Shown here: positions 42,757 to 50,383 of the stretch, piece after piece | Numbering within the stretch: position 1 is the stretch's first letter | Layout of the letters: each line of letters starts with the position of its first letter | Assembly: GCA_964580455.1 (NCBI GenBank) | Contig: CAZOKO010000002.1 | Coordinates: 1 to 62,339, forward strand | From: CAZOKO01 sp964580455 | Lineage (GTDB): Bacteria; Desulfobacterota; WTBG01 | Length of the DNA stretch: 62,339 nucleotides | Direction: 5' to 3' | Position numbers and translations under genes: made by a program | Notes under the pieces: model-generated | Told to the model about the DNA's origin: nothing | Databases searched by the model: none | Seen by the model: only the letters and a program-made list of their open reading frames with translations

Positions 42757-43424
42757 CTGAGATATTCCTTTCGGATCATCTTCATATCTTCCCATACATC
42801 TCTTTTTCGCTGGGGATTTCTTAGCAGATAGGCGGGGTGAAAGGTTGCTATTAGGCTGGTATTTCGGTAGGAGATAAATCTACCCCTTAAGCTCGATATC
42901 CTCTCATCCGTTTCAAGCAGCGTCTGGGCAGCAAAGGTGCCCAGGGCACAGATGATCTTTGGCTGGATTGCATCCAGTTGTTTAATCAGAAAAGGTTCAC
43001 AGGCCTTGATTTCATCCGGTTCCGGGTTTCTGTTCTGGGGTGGACGACACTTGATGATATTAGCAATGTAGACTTCTTCTCGTGTGAGGTCAATAGAGTT
43101 GATAATCTTAGTAAGCAACTGTCCGGCGCGACCCACAAAGGGTTTTCCCTGAATATCCTCATCACCTCCAGGCCCCTCACCTACAAATACCAGTTGAGCT
43201 TCAGGGTTCCCGCTGCCAAAAACGATGTTTCTGCGATAGCGATGGAGCTTACACCTTTTGCAATCACCAAGTTCCTTTTTGATCTCCTCAAGGAATTGGA
43301 CTTTTCCTGGAGCAGGTTGATCTGATTTTACTGGCAGTCCCTCAACACCCTGCTCTTTTTGGTATAGCAGGAAATCCTGCAGTGAGTATAGAATACGTTG
43401 AAATTCCTGCCTGGGGTCTTCCAT
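42753..43424 (-). CDS. Uracil-DNA glycosylase, family 4 (Fe-S)
   Basis: A type 4/5 UDG that removes uracil from DNA and holds a 4Fe-4S cluster. The water-activating motif is FVGEGPGGDEDIQGKPFVGRAG and the second motif is ATFHPAYLLRNP. The four cluster cysteines are seen as CKRC (N-terminal), KCRPPQNRNPEPDEIKAC (two). An N-terminal extension of about 50 residues precedes the core, as is common in this family. It lies 3 bp after coaBC on the same strand. Confidence 0.92.
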   Translation of the reverse strand: MEDPRQEFQRILYSLQDFLLYQKEQGVEGLPVKSDQPAPGKVQFLEEIKKELGDCKRCKLHRYRRNIVFGSGNPEAQLVFVGEGPGGDEDIQGKPFVGRAGQLLTKIINSIDLTREEVYIANIIKCRPPQNRNPEPDEIKACEPFLIKQLDAIQPKIICALGTFAAQTLLETDERISSLRGRFISYRNTSLIATFHPAYLLRNPQRKRDVWEDMKMIRKEYLS

Positions 43425-43427
43425 CTG

Positions 43428-44675
43428 CTAAGTCCTTTTCTTTGGTTCTTCGGCAGATGTCTTCTTTGGTTCTTTGGTGGATTTTTTTTCTGTCTTAATC
43501 TGTTTGATTTTATCTAAAATCTTATCTGCTAACTCCTCCTTCTCCATAAGGGGAAGTGCATCAATCTTTCCTTCATAATCTATGAGGGTTGCCTCATTAC
43601 TGTCAGAACCAAAGCCGCCTCTCTTTTGCAGAGCGTTGTTTACTACAATAAGGTCAAGGTTTTTTTTATCCAGTTTTAACTTGGCCTGGGAGATAAGATT
43701 CTTGGTTTCTGCGGCAAATCCCACCAGGATTCTGTTTCCCTTGTTTTTTCCCAGCTGGTAGAGGATATCAGGATTCCTCGAAAGCTCCAGGGTTAAGGTT
43801 TTGTATGTTTTTTTCATCTTATCTTTAAAACTCTTTTTTGGGCGGTAATCTGCAACAGCAGCAGTCTTGATCACAATGCTGCAAGACTTGTAATGCTTTG
43901 ATACAGCCTTGCTCATCTCAAGAGAGTTTTCGACTGAGATAGTATGGATGCCAGGAATTGGTTTAAGGCTGGTAGGACCACTGACAAGCATTACCTCTGC
44001 TCCTCTTCGATGAGAGGCTTTTGCCAGGGCATATCCCATCTTACCTGAGGAACGGTTGGTTAAAAATCTTATGGGATCCATATGCTCACGTGTAGGTCCT
44101 GCAGTAATTAGAATACGTTCTCCTTTAAGGTCTTTTTCTGTGAGGATGTTTATTGTTTCACCGAGTATATCTTCTATTTCGGCCAGCCTGCCTTTGCCCT
44201 CAGAACCACAGGCGAGTTCCCCTGTTGCGGGGCATACAATCTTAAAGCCAAGCTCTTTCAACTTCCCCATGTTTTGCTGGACAACTTGATTTTCCCACAT
44301 ATTGGTATTCATGGCAGGGGCAACGAGTACAGGAGCTTTTGTAGCCAGCACTACTGTGGAGAGGAGGTCATCAGCAAAGCCGGATGCGATTTTTGCAATT
44401 ATGTTTGCCGTAGCAGGTGCAATGATGAGGATTTCTGCTTTGTCAGCTAAAGCAATGTGGGAAATCTCCGGCTTAAAGGAACCGAAGAGGTCTGTGTGGA
44501 CCTGATGACCGGATATGGTCTGGAAAGTGAGGGGAGTGACGAACTGCTGTGCATTTCTGGTCATTATTACGTCTACCTTAGCATCACGTTTGCAAAGCTG
44601 GCGTACTAATTCGACTACTTTATAAACAGCAATTCCTCCAGTAATACCTAAAACAATCTGTTTTTCTTTAATCAT
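43428..44675 (-). CDS. coaBC: Bifunctional phosphopantothenoylcysteine decarboxylase / phosphopantothenate-cysteine ligase
   Basis: The N-terminal CoaC flavoprotein domain (residues 1-180) has LGITGGIAVYK, ALADKAEILIIAPATANIIAKIASGFADDLL and VAPAMNTNMWENQ with the CGSEGKGR Cys loop (LACGSEGKGRL). The C-terminal CoaB domain has RILITAGPTREHMDPIRFLTN, VLVGFAAET and NKGNRI with Lys. The Lys/Glu-rich tail (KTEKKSTKEPKK) is unusual and unlikely to be functional. Together with PanB and PanC it gives most of CoA synthesis. It overlaps the FlgT-like gene by 8 bp. Confidence 0.95.
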   Translation of the reverse strand: MIKEKQIVLGITGGIAVYKVVELVRQLCKRDAKVDVIMTRNAQQFVTPLTFQTISGHQVHTDLFGSFKPEISHIALADKAEILIIAPATANIIAKIASGFADDLLSTVVLATKAPVLVAPAMNTNMWENQVVQQNMGKLKELGFKIVCPATGELACGSEGKGRLAEIEDILGETINILTEKDLKGERILITAGPTREHMDPIRFLTNRSSGKMGYALAKASHRRGAEVMLVSGPTSLKPIPGIHTISVENSLEMSKAVSKHYKSCSIVIKTAAVADYRPKKSFKDKMKKTYKTLTLELSRNPDILYQLGKNKGNRILVGFAAETKNLISQAKLKLDKKNLDLIVVNNALQKRGGFGSDSNEATLIDYEGKIDALPLMEKEELADKILDKIKQIKTEKKSTKEPKKTSAEEPKKRT

Positions 44676-45927
44676 TTTTTCTCACTTCTTTCGGATTATC
44701 AAGTTTAAGTTGCTTTTTTCCCGGACCCTCTGCTTTTAACCCGACCTCTATCTCAATCGTGTTATATAAAACGTTTTTGATTAAAATTGTGAATTCTTCA
44801 AATTGTCTGTTCCTAATCAGTTCAGCAAGTGATGCGGTATCCAGATTTGACTCCACTTCAATCAGGGCACCTTCATCTGAGAGGGTCTTTTGCAAAAGAT
44901 TTTGTATCTCAGGAATCCCTTTTTTGAGCTCGCTTTTTAATCGGGAAAAGTCGAGATAATTGGATAGGCCGGAGATATTAAGCGTGGTTATGGCTATTCC
45001 TTTACTTTCTTTTACCCATTGCAAAGCAATCTTTTTTCCTATTTTACGGCCAAGGTTGAACGATGCCTTCTCCAGTGCAACCATCTGGGCAGTTTCTTCA
45101 TCATCCTCAGTTGCGGGAATGTAGGTATCAATGGTTGTGACTACGGAGCCGTCCGCAATTTTTACAGCTCTGGCTTTGATACTAGCCTGGACAGATTTTT
45201 TAAGAGAGTTTTCGACTTCATCCATTAAATCTACCTGAGCGTTTCCAACGATTGCAACGTCTGCTTTAAATTGTTTGCACAAGTCTTGAATGCCCTCTGC
45301 TTTTACATCAATACAACCATAAACCTTAGTAGGGTTGGTTTCTTGAAGCATATGGGTATGATCGATTACTTCAAAGCCCTTTTTTTGAAGTTCCATCTTT
45401 AAAACCTGATCAATGACGGTGGGTTCCTTCTCAGGATCGATAAATGACCACCAGCACCTGTAAAAATTTTGATTCAACCTTTGCAGGGAAATCATAAGGA
45501 GAATGCGGGGAAGCTTAACTTTAGGAGTGAGGAACTGTAAGTTAATGAGATTATCCTCCAGCGTTTTAAAAGCTATGGTTGATTGAATAGTTATGTGATA
45601 GCGGTCGTCAAGGGTGCTATCGTAGAGGACCCTGTAGCTTTCGATATAATCAGCAGCCTGATTGAATATCGATTCGTTTAAGAAAAAAAACTGTTCATCA
45701 ATGAGATCAAAAGGTATCAACATTCCCACTGCCTGAATAAGAGCCTTTTTCTGTGCATCGATAATTGCCTCATTTTGGGCAAGGGCAATATTATCGACCG
45801 AAATATTCCCTATCCCGGTAGTTATAATAGCATCAGACAGCCACGTCTCCTGCGAGAAAGCCTCACTTAGCAAGAGGGAAGAACCAATGAGAACTAAAAA
45901 GATTGATGACAGATATATTTTTTTCAC
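44668..45927 (-). CDS. FlgT-like exported protein
   Basis: A 419-residue exported protein with a signal peptide (KKIYLSSIFLVLIGSSLLLS, cleavage near AFSQ). Residues ~30-130 resemble the FlgT N-terminal/LPP20-type domain (GIGNISVDNIALAQNEAIIDAQKKALIQAVG, quoted in part as ALAQNEAIIDAQKKALIQAV). The middle has a TolB-like or CsgG-like character (DVAIVGNAQVDL, ASIKARAVKIADGSVVTTI). No flagellar genes are nearby, so a flagellar role is not supported; it may be an outer-membrane-associated accessory protein. It is coupled to coaBC by an 8-bp overlap. Confidence 0.6.
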   Translation of the reverse strand: MKKIYLSSIFLVLIGSSLLLSEAFSQETWLSDAIITTGIGNISVDNIALAQNEAIIDAQKKALIQAVGMLIPFDLIDEQFFFLNESIFNQAADYIESYRVLYDSTLDDRYHITIQSTIAFKTLEDNLINLQFLTPKVKLPRILLMISLQRLNQNFYRCWWSFIDPEKEPTVIDQVLKMELQKKGFEVIDHTHMLQETNPTKVYGCIDVKAEGIQDLCKQFKADVAIVGNAQVDLMDEVENSLKKSVQASIKARAVKIADGSVVTTIDTYIPATEDDEETAQMVALEKASFNLGRKIGKKIALQWVKESKGIAITTLNISGLSNYLDFSRLKSELKKGIPEIQNLLQKTLSDEGALIEVESNLDTASLAELIRNRQFEEFTILIKNVLYNTIEIEVGLKAEGPGKKQLKLDNPKEVRKND

Positions 45928-45964
45928 TATTTACCCCCTTAGAGATTTATCCAAATAAATACTA

Positions 45965-47224
45965 TTATTGAAGATAAAGCTTCAGCGAATCGACTAGGGC
46001 TTTGTTTACCTCTGCTTCAATGATAACTCCTGTGTCTATGTACTTTTTGGTAATTATATTACCATTTCTTAAAATCTGACTGATTGTTTTTCCAGCATCA
46101 AAAGGGAGCTTTAGCTTCACTCTCTGCATGGAGGCTGCAATAAAGCCTTCTATCATACTAAGAAGTGTGTCCACTCCTTCTCCAGTTGAAGCGGAAATAG
46201 CAACCCCGTTTTCTAATTTTTTTACCCATGCCCTGATCATCCCTTCATGGATTACACTGTCAATTTTGTTCAATACATGGATGATTTTCTTAGGAGGCAT
46301 CCCTATTTCTTCGAGCACCCTGTTGACTGCAGTGATGTGTGCTTCAAAATGAGGGCTACTTATGTCAATTACATGAAGGAGTATATCTGATTCTTTCACC
46401 TCTTCAAAAGTAGCCTTAAATGCAGCAATTAACTGGTGGGGAAGTTTGTTGATAAAACCCACCGTATCAGAAATAAAGACTTCTTGCTTATTGCGCAGGC
46501 TAATCTTCCCAATCTTGGGATCCAGAGTGCTGAACAGCTGATTTTCAACCAGGACACCTGTGTGAGATAAGAAGTTTAAAAGTGTAGACTTCCCGGCATT
46601 TGTATAGCCTATGAGAGCTATACTTAATCGTGAAAAAGACCTCCTCCCCTGGCGGTGTAGTTCCCTTACTTTCCGCACCTTCTCTAGTTCTCTTTTTAAT
46701 CTGGTAATCCGCTCCTTTATTCTTCTCCGATCTACCTCTAACTGGGTTTCTCCTGGTCCCCTGGTTCCAATTCCTCCACCAAGCCTTGACAAGACTAATC
46801 CTTTTCCTTTAAGGCGGGGAAGTGTGTAAGTGAGCTGGGCAAGCTCTACCTGAAGCTTCCCCTCTTTTGATTTAGCCCTTTGGGCAAAGACATCCAGGAT
46901 GAGACCGGTTCGATCAATCGTTTTGACATTAAAGCTTTCTTCCAGGTTCCTTTGTTGGGTAGGAGTGAGCTCATCGTCGAAGATCACCAGATCGATGTCA
47001 TGGGAACTGACAAAATCTTCTACCTCTTCCATTTTACCCTTGCCAATCAACAAAGAGGCATCTATCTTTTTCAGTTCCTGAACGATGGTTGCTTCAACGC
47101 AGGCACCGGCAGTCGAAGCCAGGTGGGACAACTCTTTCAGGGAATCTTCAACCTCCCAATCCATTCTGTTTCCGTTACTTGTCCCTATTAAAAGTGCTTT
47201 TTCTTTCTGTTTAAAATTGTCCAT
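45965..47224 (-). CDS. hflX: Ribosome-associated GTPase HflX
   Basis: HflX rescues or splits stalled ribosomes, notably under heat stress. The N-terminal domain has LLIGKGKMEEVEDFV, VIFDDELTPTQQRNLEE, IDRTGLILDVFAQRAKSKEGKLQVELAQL (quoted in part: DRTGLILDVFAQRAKSKEG) and GGGIGTRGPGETQLEVDRR. The G domain has IALIGYTNAGKSTLLN (G1), DTVGFINKLPHQLI (G3) and HVLNKID (G4). Length 419 is normal. It follows miaA directly; no hfq lies between them, unlike in gammaproteobacteria. Confidence 0.95.
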   Translation of the reverse strand: MDNFKQKEKALLIGTSNGNRMDWEVEDSLKELSHLASTAGACVEATIVQELKKIDASLLIGKGKMEEVEDFVSSHDIDLVIFDDELTPTQQRNLEESFNVKTIDRTGLILDVFAQRAKSKEGKLQVELAQLTYTLPRLKGKGLVLSRLGGGIGTRGPGETQLEVDRRRIKERITRLKRELEKVRKVRELHRQGRRSFSRLSIALIGYTNAGKSTLLNFLSHTGVLVENQLFSTLDPKIGKISLRNKQEVFISDTVGFINKLPHQLIAAFKATFEEVKESDILLHVIDISSPHFEAHITAVNRVLEEIGMPPKKIIHVLNKIDSVIHEGMIRAWVKKLENGVAISASTGEGVDTLLSMIEGFIAASMQRVKLKLPFDAGKTISQILRNGNIITKKYIDTGVIIEAEVNKALVDSLKLYLQ

Positions 47225-47280
47225 AATAAAACATACTTCACCACAGATTCGGTAAATAAATATAATAATAGACTAATTGC

Positions 47281-48216
47281 TTAAATTTTCAAGAACTTTT
47301 TGATTGTTTCACTAATCTCTAAGGATTGCTCTGGAAGAGTATACCATCTTATTTCTGAATCTTTTTTAAACCATGTCAGTTGTCGTTTGGCGTACCTTTT
47401 GGTGTTTCGTTTAATCAGTATAACTGCTTCATCCAGGCTCAATTCTCCCTGAAGGTAGCTTAGAATCTGTTTATACCCCAGGCTCTGGAAGGGTTTAATT
47501 GCTGGGGCATATCCTTTTTCCAGTAATTGCCTGACTTCGTCTATCAAACCATGTTCAATCATTTTATCAACTCTTGCTTCAATCCGATGGTAAATATCCT
47601 TTCGTTCTCTCAACAATCCTATTTTTAGAAGGTTAAAATCTGTATGCTTAAATTGGTGCTTTTGTTGCTGTTCTGAAATAGGTTTTCCTGTAAGATAAAA
47701 TACTTCAAGGGCACGTATAATTCTGAAAGTATCGTTAGGATGTATTTTGGAGGCAGCTTCGGCGTCTATCTTCTTAAGTTCTTTATAGAGATACCATTTC
47801 CCTTGAGTTCTATCTTTTTCTTTTAATTCTTTTCTGAGTTTCAGGTCAGCGCTTGGAGCAGGGAAGAGCCCTCTGGTTAATGCCCTGATGTAGAAGCCGG
47901 TTCCCCCCACAATAAGAACATATTTTGATTTTTGAGCAAGTGCAAAGATGATGTTTCTTGCCTCATTTTTGAATTGAGCGGCACTAAACTCCTCGTCAGG
48001 GTCTTTGATGTCAATGAGATGATGGGTGACGAGATTTCTTTCCTTAAGTGACGGTTTTGCCGAGCCAACATCCATTCCACGATAGACCTGCATAGAATCA
48101 GCATTAACAATCTCCATGCTAAACTCCTGGGCAAGCTCAATGGCAACCTCTGATTTTCCCACAGCCGTTGGTCCCTGGATAATAACGAGGGGTATGTCTT
48201 TATGATTTATTGTCAT
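47281..48216 (-). CDS. miaA: tRNA dimethylallyltransferase MiaA
   Basis: MiaA prenylates A37 of tRNAs, the substrate of MiaB at 5.6-7.0 kb. The P-loop is IIQGPTAVGKSEVAIELA, followed by EIVNADSMQVYRGMDVGSAKP, HHLIDIKDPDEEFSAAQF, VGGTGFYIRALTRGLF and the C-terminal NTKRYAKRQLTWFKKD. Length 311 is normal. It lies between apt and hflX on the same strand, with a CATTGCGAG-type repeat upstream. Confidence 0.95.
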   Translation of the reverse strand: MTINHKDIPLVIIQGPTAVGKSEVAIELAQEFSMEIVNADSMQVYRGMDVGSAKPSLKERNLVTHHLIDIKDPDEEFSAAQFKNEARNIIFALAQKSKYVLIVGGTGFYIRALTRGLFPAPSADLKLRKELKEKDRTQGKWYLYKELKKIDAEAASKIHPNDTFRIIRALEVFYLTGKPISEQQQKHQFKHTDFNLLKIGLLRERKDIYHRIEARVDKMIEHGLIDEVRQLLEKGYAPAIKPFQSLGYKQILSYLQGELSLDEAVILIKRNTKRYAKRQLTWFKKDSEIRWYTLPEQSLEISETIKKFLKI

Positions 48217-48267
48217 GGTCTGGTAAGGAGACTTAAAGCCCTGTCCAAATTTTCTATGGTGGCTTAC

Positions 48268-48300
48268 ATGTCATTGCGAGCCCGAAGGGCGTGGCAATCT
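48268..48300. repeat. CATTGCGAG-type intergenic repeat
   Basis: ATGTCATTGCGAGCCCGAAG followed by GGCGTGGCAATCT is a widespread dispersed intergenic sequence seen in many bacterial genomes, with a short internal hairpin. It lies between apt and miaA. Confidence 0.6.
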
Positions 48301-48824
48301 TATTCCCCTTCAAATTCTACCAGGTTGAAGACCTTATATTTTTTCAATTTCTCTTTACCTTTAAGGTCTGGGAGGTCTACAATAAAGGCGCATTCCACTA
48401 CTTTACCACCGGCTTTCTCAATCATTTCACATGCTGCCTTCATAGTGCCACCTGTAGCCAGGAGATCATCGACCATCAGAACCTTAGCCCCTTTCTCAAT
48501 GGCATCCTTGTGCATCTCAATGGCATCTTTTCCATATTCCAGTTCATATTCCACACGGTAGGTTTCGGAAGGGAGTTTCCCGGGTTTTCGGATGGGGACG
48601 AAACCTTTATCCAGCAGGTAGGCAATAGCTCCGGCGATGATAAAACCCCTTGATTCAATGCCGACTACCAGGTCAACAGGCATCTCCTGATAACGTTTTA
48701 CAAATGCGTCAATCGTCTCCTTGAAACCACCAGCATCTTTAAGTAAGGTTGTGATGTCACGGAACATGATCCCTTTTTTGGGAAAGTGCGGTATAGTACG
48801 AATCTTTTCTTTGACCTTTTCCAT
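48300..48824 (-). CDS. apt: Adenine phosphoribosyltransferase
   Basis: Apt salvages adenine to AMP with PRPP. Seen are IRTIPHFPKKGIMFRDITTL, GIESRGFIIAGAIAYLLDKGFVPIRKPGKLP, and the PRPP loop VLMVDDLLATGGTMKAAC. The ATG at 48824 has GGAAAGGGAA upstream; a longer frame from 48872 adds an unconserved stretch. Its stop overlaps the end of the dispersed repeat. A deleted AzgA-type purine permease lies ~215 bp upstream on the same strand, so purine uptake and salvage genes were once neighbours. Confidence 0.94.
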   Translation of the reverse strand: MEKVKEKIRTIPHFPKKGIMFRDITTLLKDAGGFKETIDAFVKRYQEMPVDLVVGIESRGFIIAGAIAYLLDKGFVPIRKPGKLPSETYRVEYELEYGKDAIEMHKDAIEKGAKVLMVDDLLATGGTMKAACEMIEKAGGKVVECAFIVDLPDLKGKEKLKKYKVFNLVEFEGE

Positions 48825-49038
48825 AATTCCCTTTCCTTTCTTTAAAAGATTATCACAGCAATAAGAAAGCACTACGTTTAATAGTTAAATTCATTTTCCC
48901 TTCGTGCCTCTTCGCCTGCCCTGTTAGAAATACCTCTATTTTTTCACCCTTTTTAATTTCCTGTAAGCACACTTTCTATATCCAACGCCAACAAAATACT
49001 TCATTTCTAACGGGGTGAGCTTCGTGGTTCAACTATTT

Positions 49039-49248
49039 CTAAACCAATAGATACTCTGCAATGAAAATGATGCTCAGGAGATAAACTATCCAGTAAACCT
49101 CTCTCCCTTTACCGCAAAACAGTTTGATTATGGGGCAGCTTACAAACCCGATGGCAAGACCTGTTCTTCCTCCTTCTGAAACACCGGCAATGATCTCGGT
49201 TCGAACAGTTGAACCTGCCTCTTTGATTTTAAACATTCTATCCAGCAT
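49039..49248 (-). pseudogene. AzgA-type purine permease reduced to its ends by two internal deletions
   Basis: This 69-codon open frame reads MLDRMFKIKEAGSTVRTE-IIAG, the start of AzgA/NCS2 purine permeases (mLerlFklkehgTtvrtEvlAG). It then reads VSEGGRTGL, the conserved piece from the middle (iESaAGv.eGGrTGLta), and then AIGFVSCPIIKLFCGKGREV and WIVYLLSIIFIAEYLLV, the end of the protein. A ~430-residue transporter has lost about 360 residues in two steps, at shared AG and GL/IA positions, while keeping its frame. It cannot be a transporter. It lies upstream of apt. The remainder of the gap 48873-49571 holds a repeat at 49321 and the marR promoter. Confidence 0.8.
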
Positions 49249-49320
49249 ATCACATATTCTACGTGTTGGAATTTTTACGCTTTTTTAGTATCTGCTCAAA
49301 ATTGAGCGGAATTTTCCTAT

Positions 49321-49353
49321 TCCCCCCCTTTTTAACAAAGGGGGACTTTAAAG
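49321..49353. repeat. AAAGGGGGACTT-type repeat copy
   Basis: TCCCCCCCTTTTTAACAAAG followed by GGGGACTTTAAAGG forms an imperfect hairpin and resembles the copy at 37211-37246. It lies in the gap between the AzgA scar and marR. Confidence 0.6.
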
Positions 49354-49518
49354 GATGGAAACTATTTAATTATTCCATTAATAATCGTTAGAAATCCACA
49401 AGATTTTTAGCAATTGTATTTCTTATGTGGATTTTACAAAGAATGGATTCTTTATACCGAGAATGTCGATTTGCAGTCAAGAAAAAATTCTCAGTATCCC
49501 ACTATTCCAAAAACTTCC

Positions 49519-49547
49519 TTGACATATAAAACGTTTATATATATTTA
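49519..49547 (+). promoter_or_regulatory. marR promoter with overlapping palindromic operator
   Basis: TTGACA (49519-49524) and TATTTA (49542-49547) are 17 bp apart. Between them lies ATAAAACGTTTATAT, a near-perfect palindrome centred on ACGT. MarR proteins often repress their own gene through such sites, so autoregulation is likely. Confidence 0.5.
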
Positions 49548-49571
49548 AGGATAGAAAGGTGGACTTATACA

Positions 49572-50012
49572 ATGGAAAAAGAGACCAGTTTCAGAGAGGT
49601 CATGCTGTGGGTGCGTTTAGCCATGACCTTTAATGTGCTTTACCATGAGATAAAAAATGAGTTGACTAAGGAACATTTTACTGTTCCCCAGCTCGAGATC
49701 ATATCCTGTCTGGATCGTACCAAAGGAATTCCCTTAAGTGAACTGGCAGAGAGATTGCTGGTTACAGGCGGTAATATTACAGGGATTATTGATCGATTGG
49801 AAAGGGATGGGTATGTACATCGGGTGCGAGATAAGGATGACCGGAGGGTGGTAAGAGCACTTTTGACAGAAGAAGGATTTGAGCTCTATAAATCTTTTCT
49901 TCCCAAATACAAAGAGATTATGAATAAAATTAACCGTGGATTAACTTTTCAAGAGAGAAAAAAGCTTCAGCAATTATTAAAAAAATTGGCACAAGGAGTA
50001 CAACAGAAATAA
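49572..50012 (+). CDS. MarR-family transcriptional regulator
   Basis: A 146-residue winged-helix regulator. The wHTH is FTVPQLEIISCLDRTKGIPLSELAERLLVTGGNITGIIDRLERDGYVHRVRDKDDRRVVRALLTEEG, quoted in part as LAERLLVTGGNITGIIDRLE with wing KDDRRVVRALLT. Dimerisation helices lie at both ends. The ligand is unknown. It stands alone; the CoA-transferase/GNAT gene downstream is on the other strand and convergent. The 370-bp gap after it holds a CACAGAA-type repeat at 50237-50257 and nothing else recognised. Confidence 0.9.
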   Translation: MEKETSFREVMLWVRLAMTFNVLYHEIKNELTKEHFTVPQLEIISCLDRTKGIPLSELAERLLVTGGNITGIIDRLERDGYVHRVRDKDDRRVVRALLTEEGFELYKSFLPKYKEIMNKINRGLTFQERKKLQQLLKKLAQGVQQK

Positions 50013-50383
50013 TTACGCACATTCCTTAAATTAATCAGGATTCAATCTGACATTTGTATAATTACAAGGCTGGACTGATTTTGAGTGGATACTTGATTTT
50101 GTAACCTTGAAAAAAATTCGGTTCCTAACTACCTGCCATCATGTAGTTCATACTCGCTTATTCCAATCTTGCCTGAATTTTCGACAATTGGATCCATATA
50201 ACATCTTTCTGTATGAGTAAGAGCGATGTTAAAACTTAACCACAGAACACAGGGAGATTTTTAAGTATCAGTGAATCAACTTCTCTTATATTTCCTCCTA
50301 TCTGTGGATTCATATTTCTCTCTTTTTTCAAATAACTTTTTAATTTTTAGGTTTCTAGTAGGAAAAAGAATGGATCGAGTACT

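Noticed and set aside
43428..44675. The Lys/Glu-rich end of CoaBC as a fused domain
   Set aside because: It is a short low-complexity tail (KKSTKEPKKTSAEEPKK) with simple repeats and no domain-like pattern.
47225..47280. Possible hfq between miaA and hflX
   Set aside because: The gap is only about 55 bp and has no coding capacity for Hfq.
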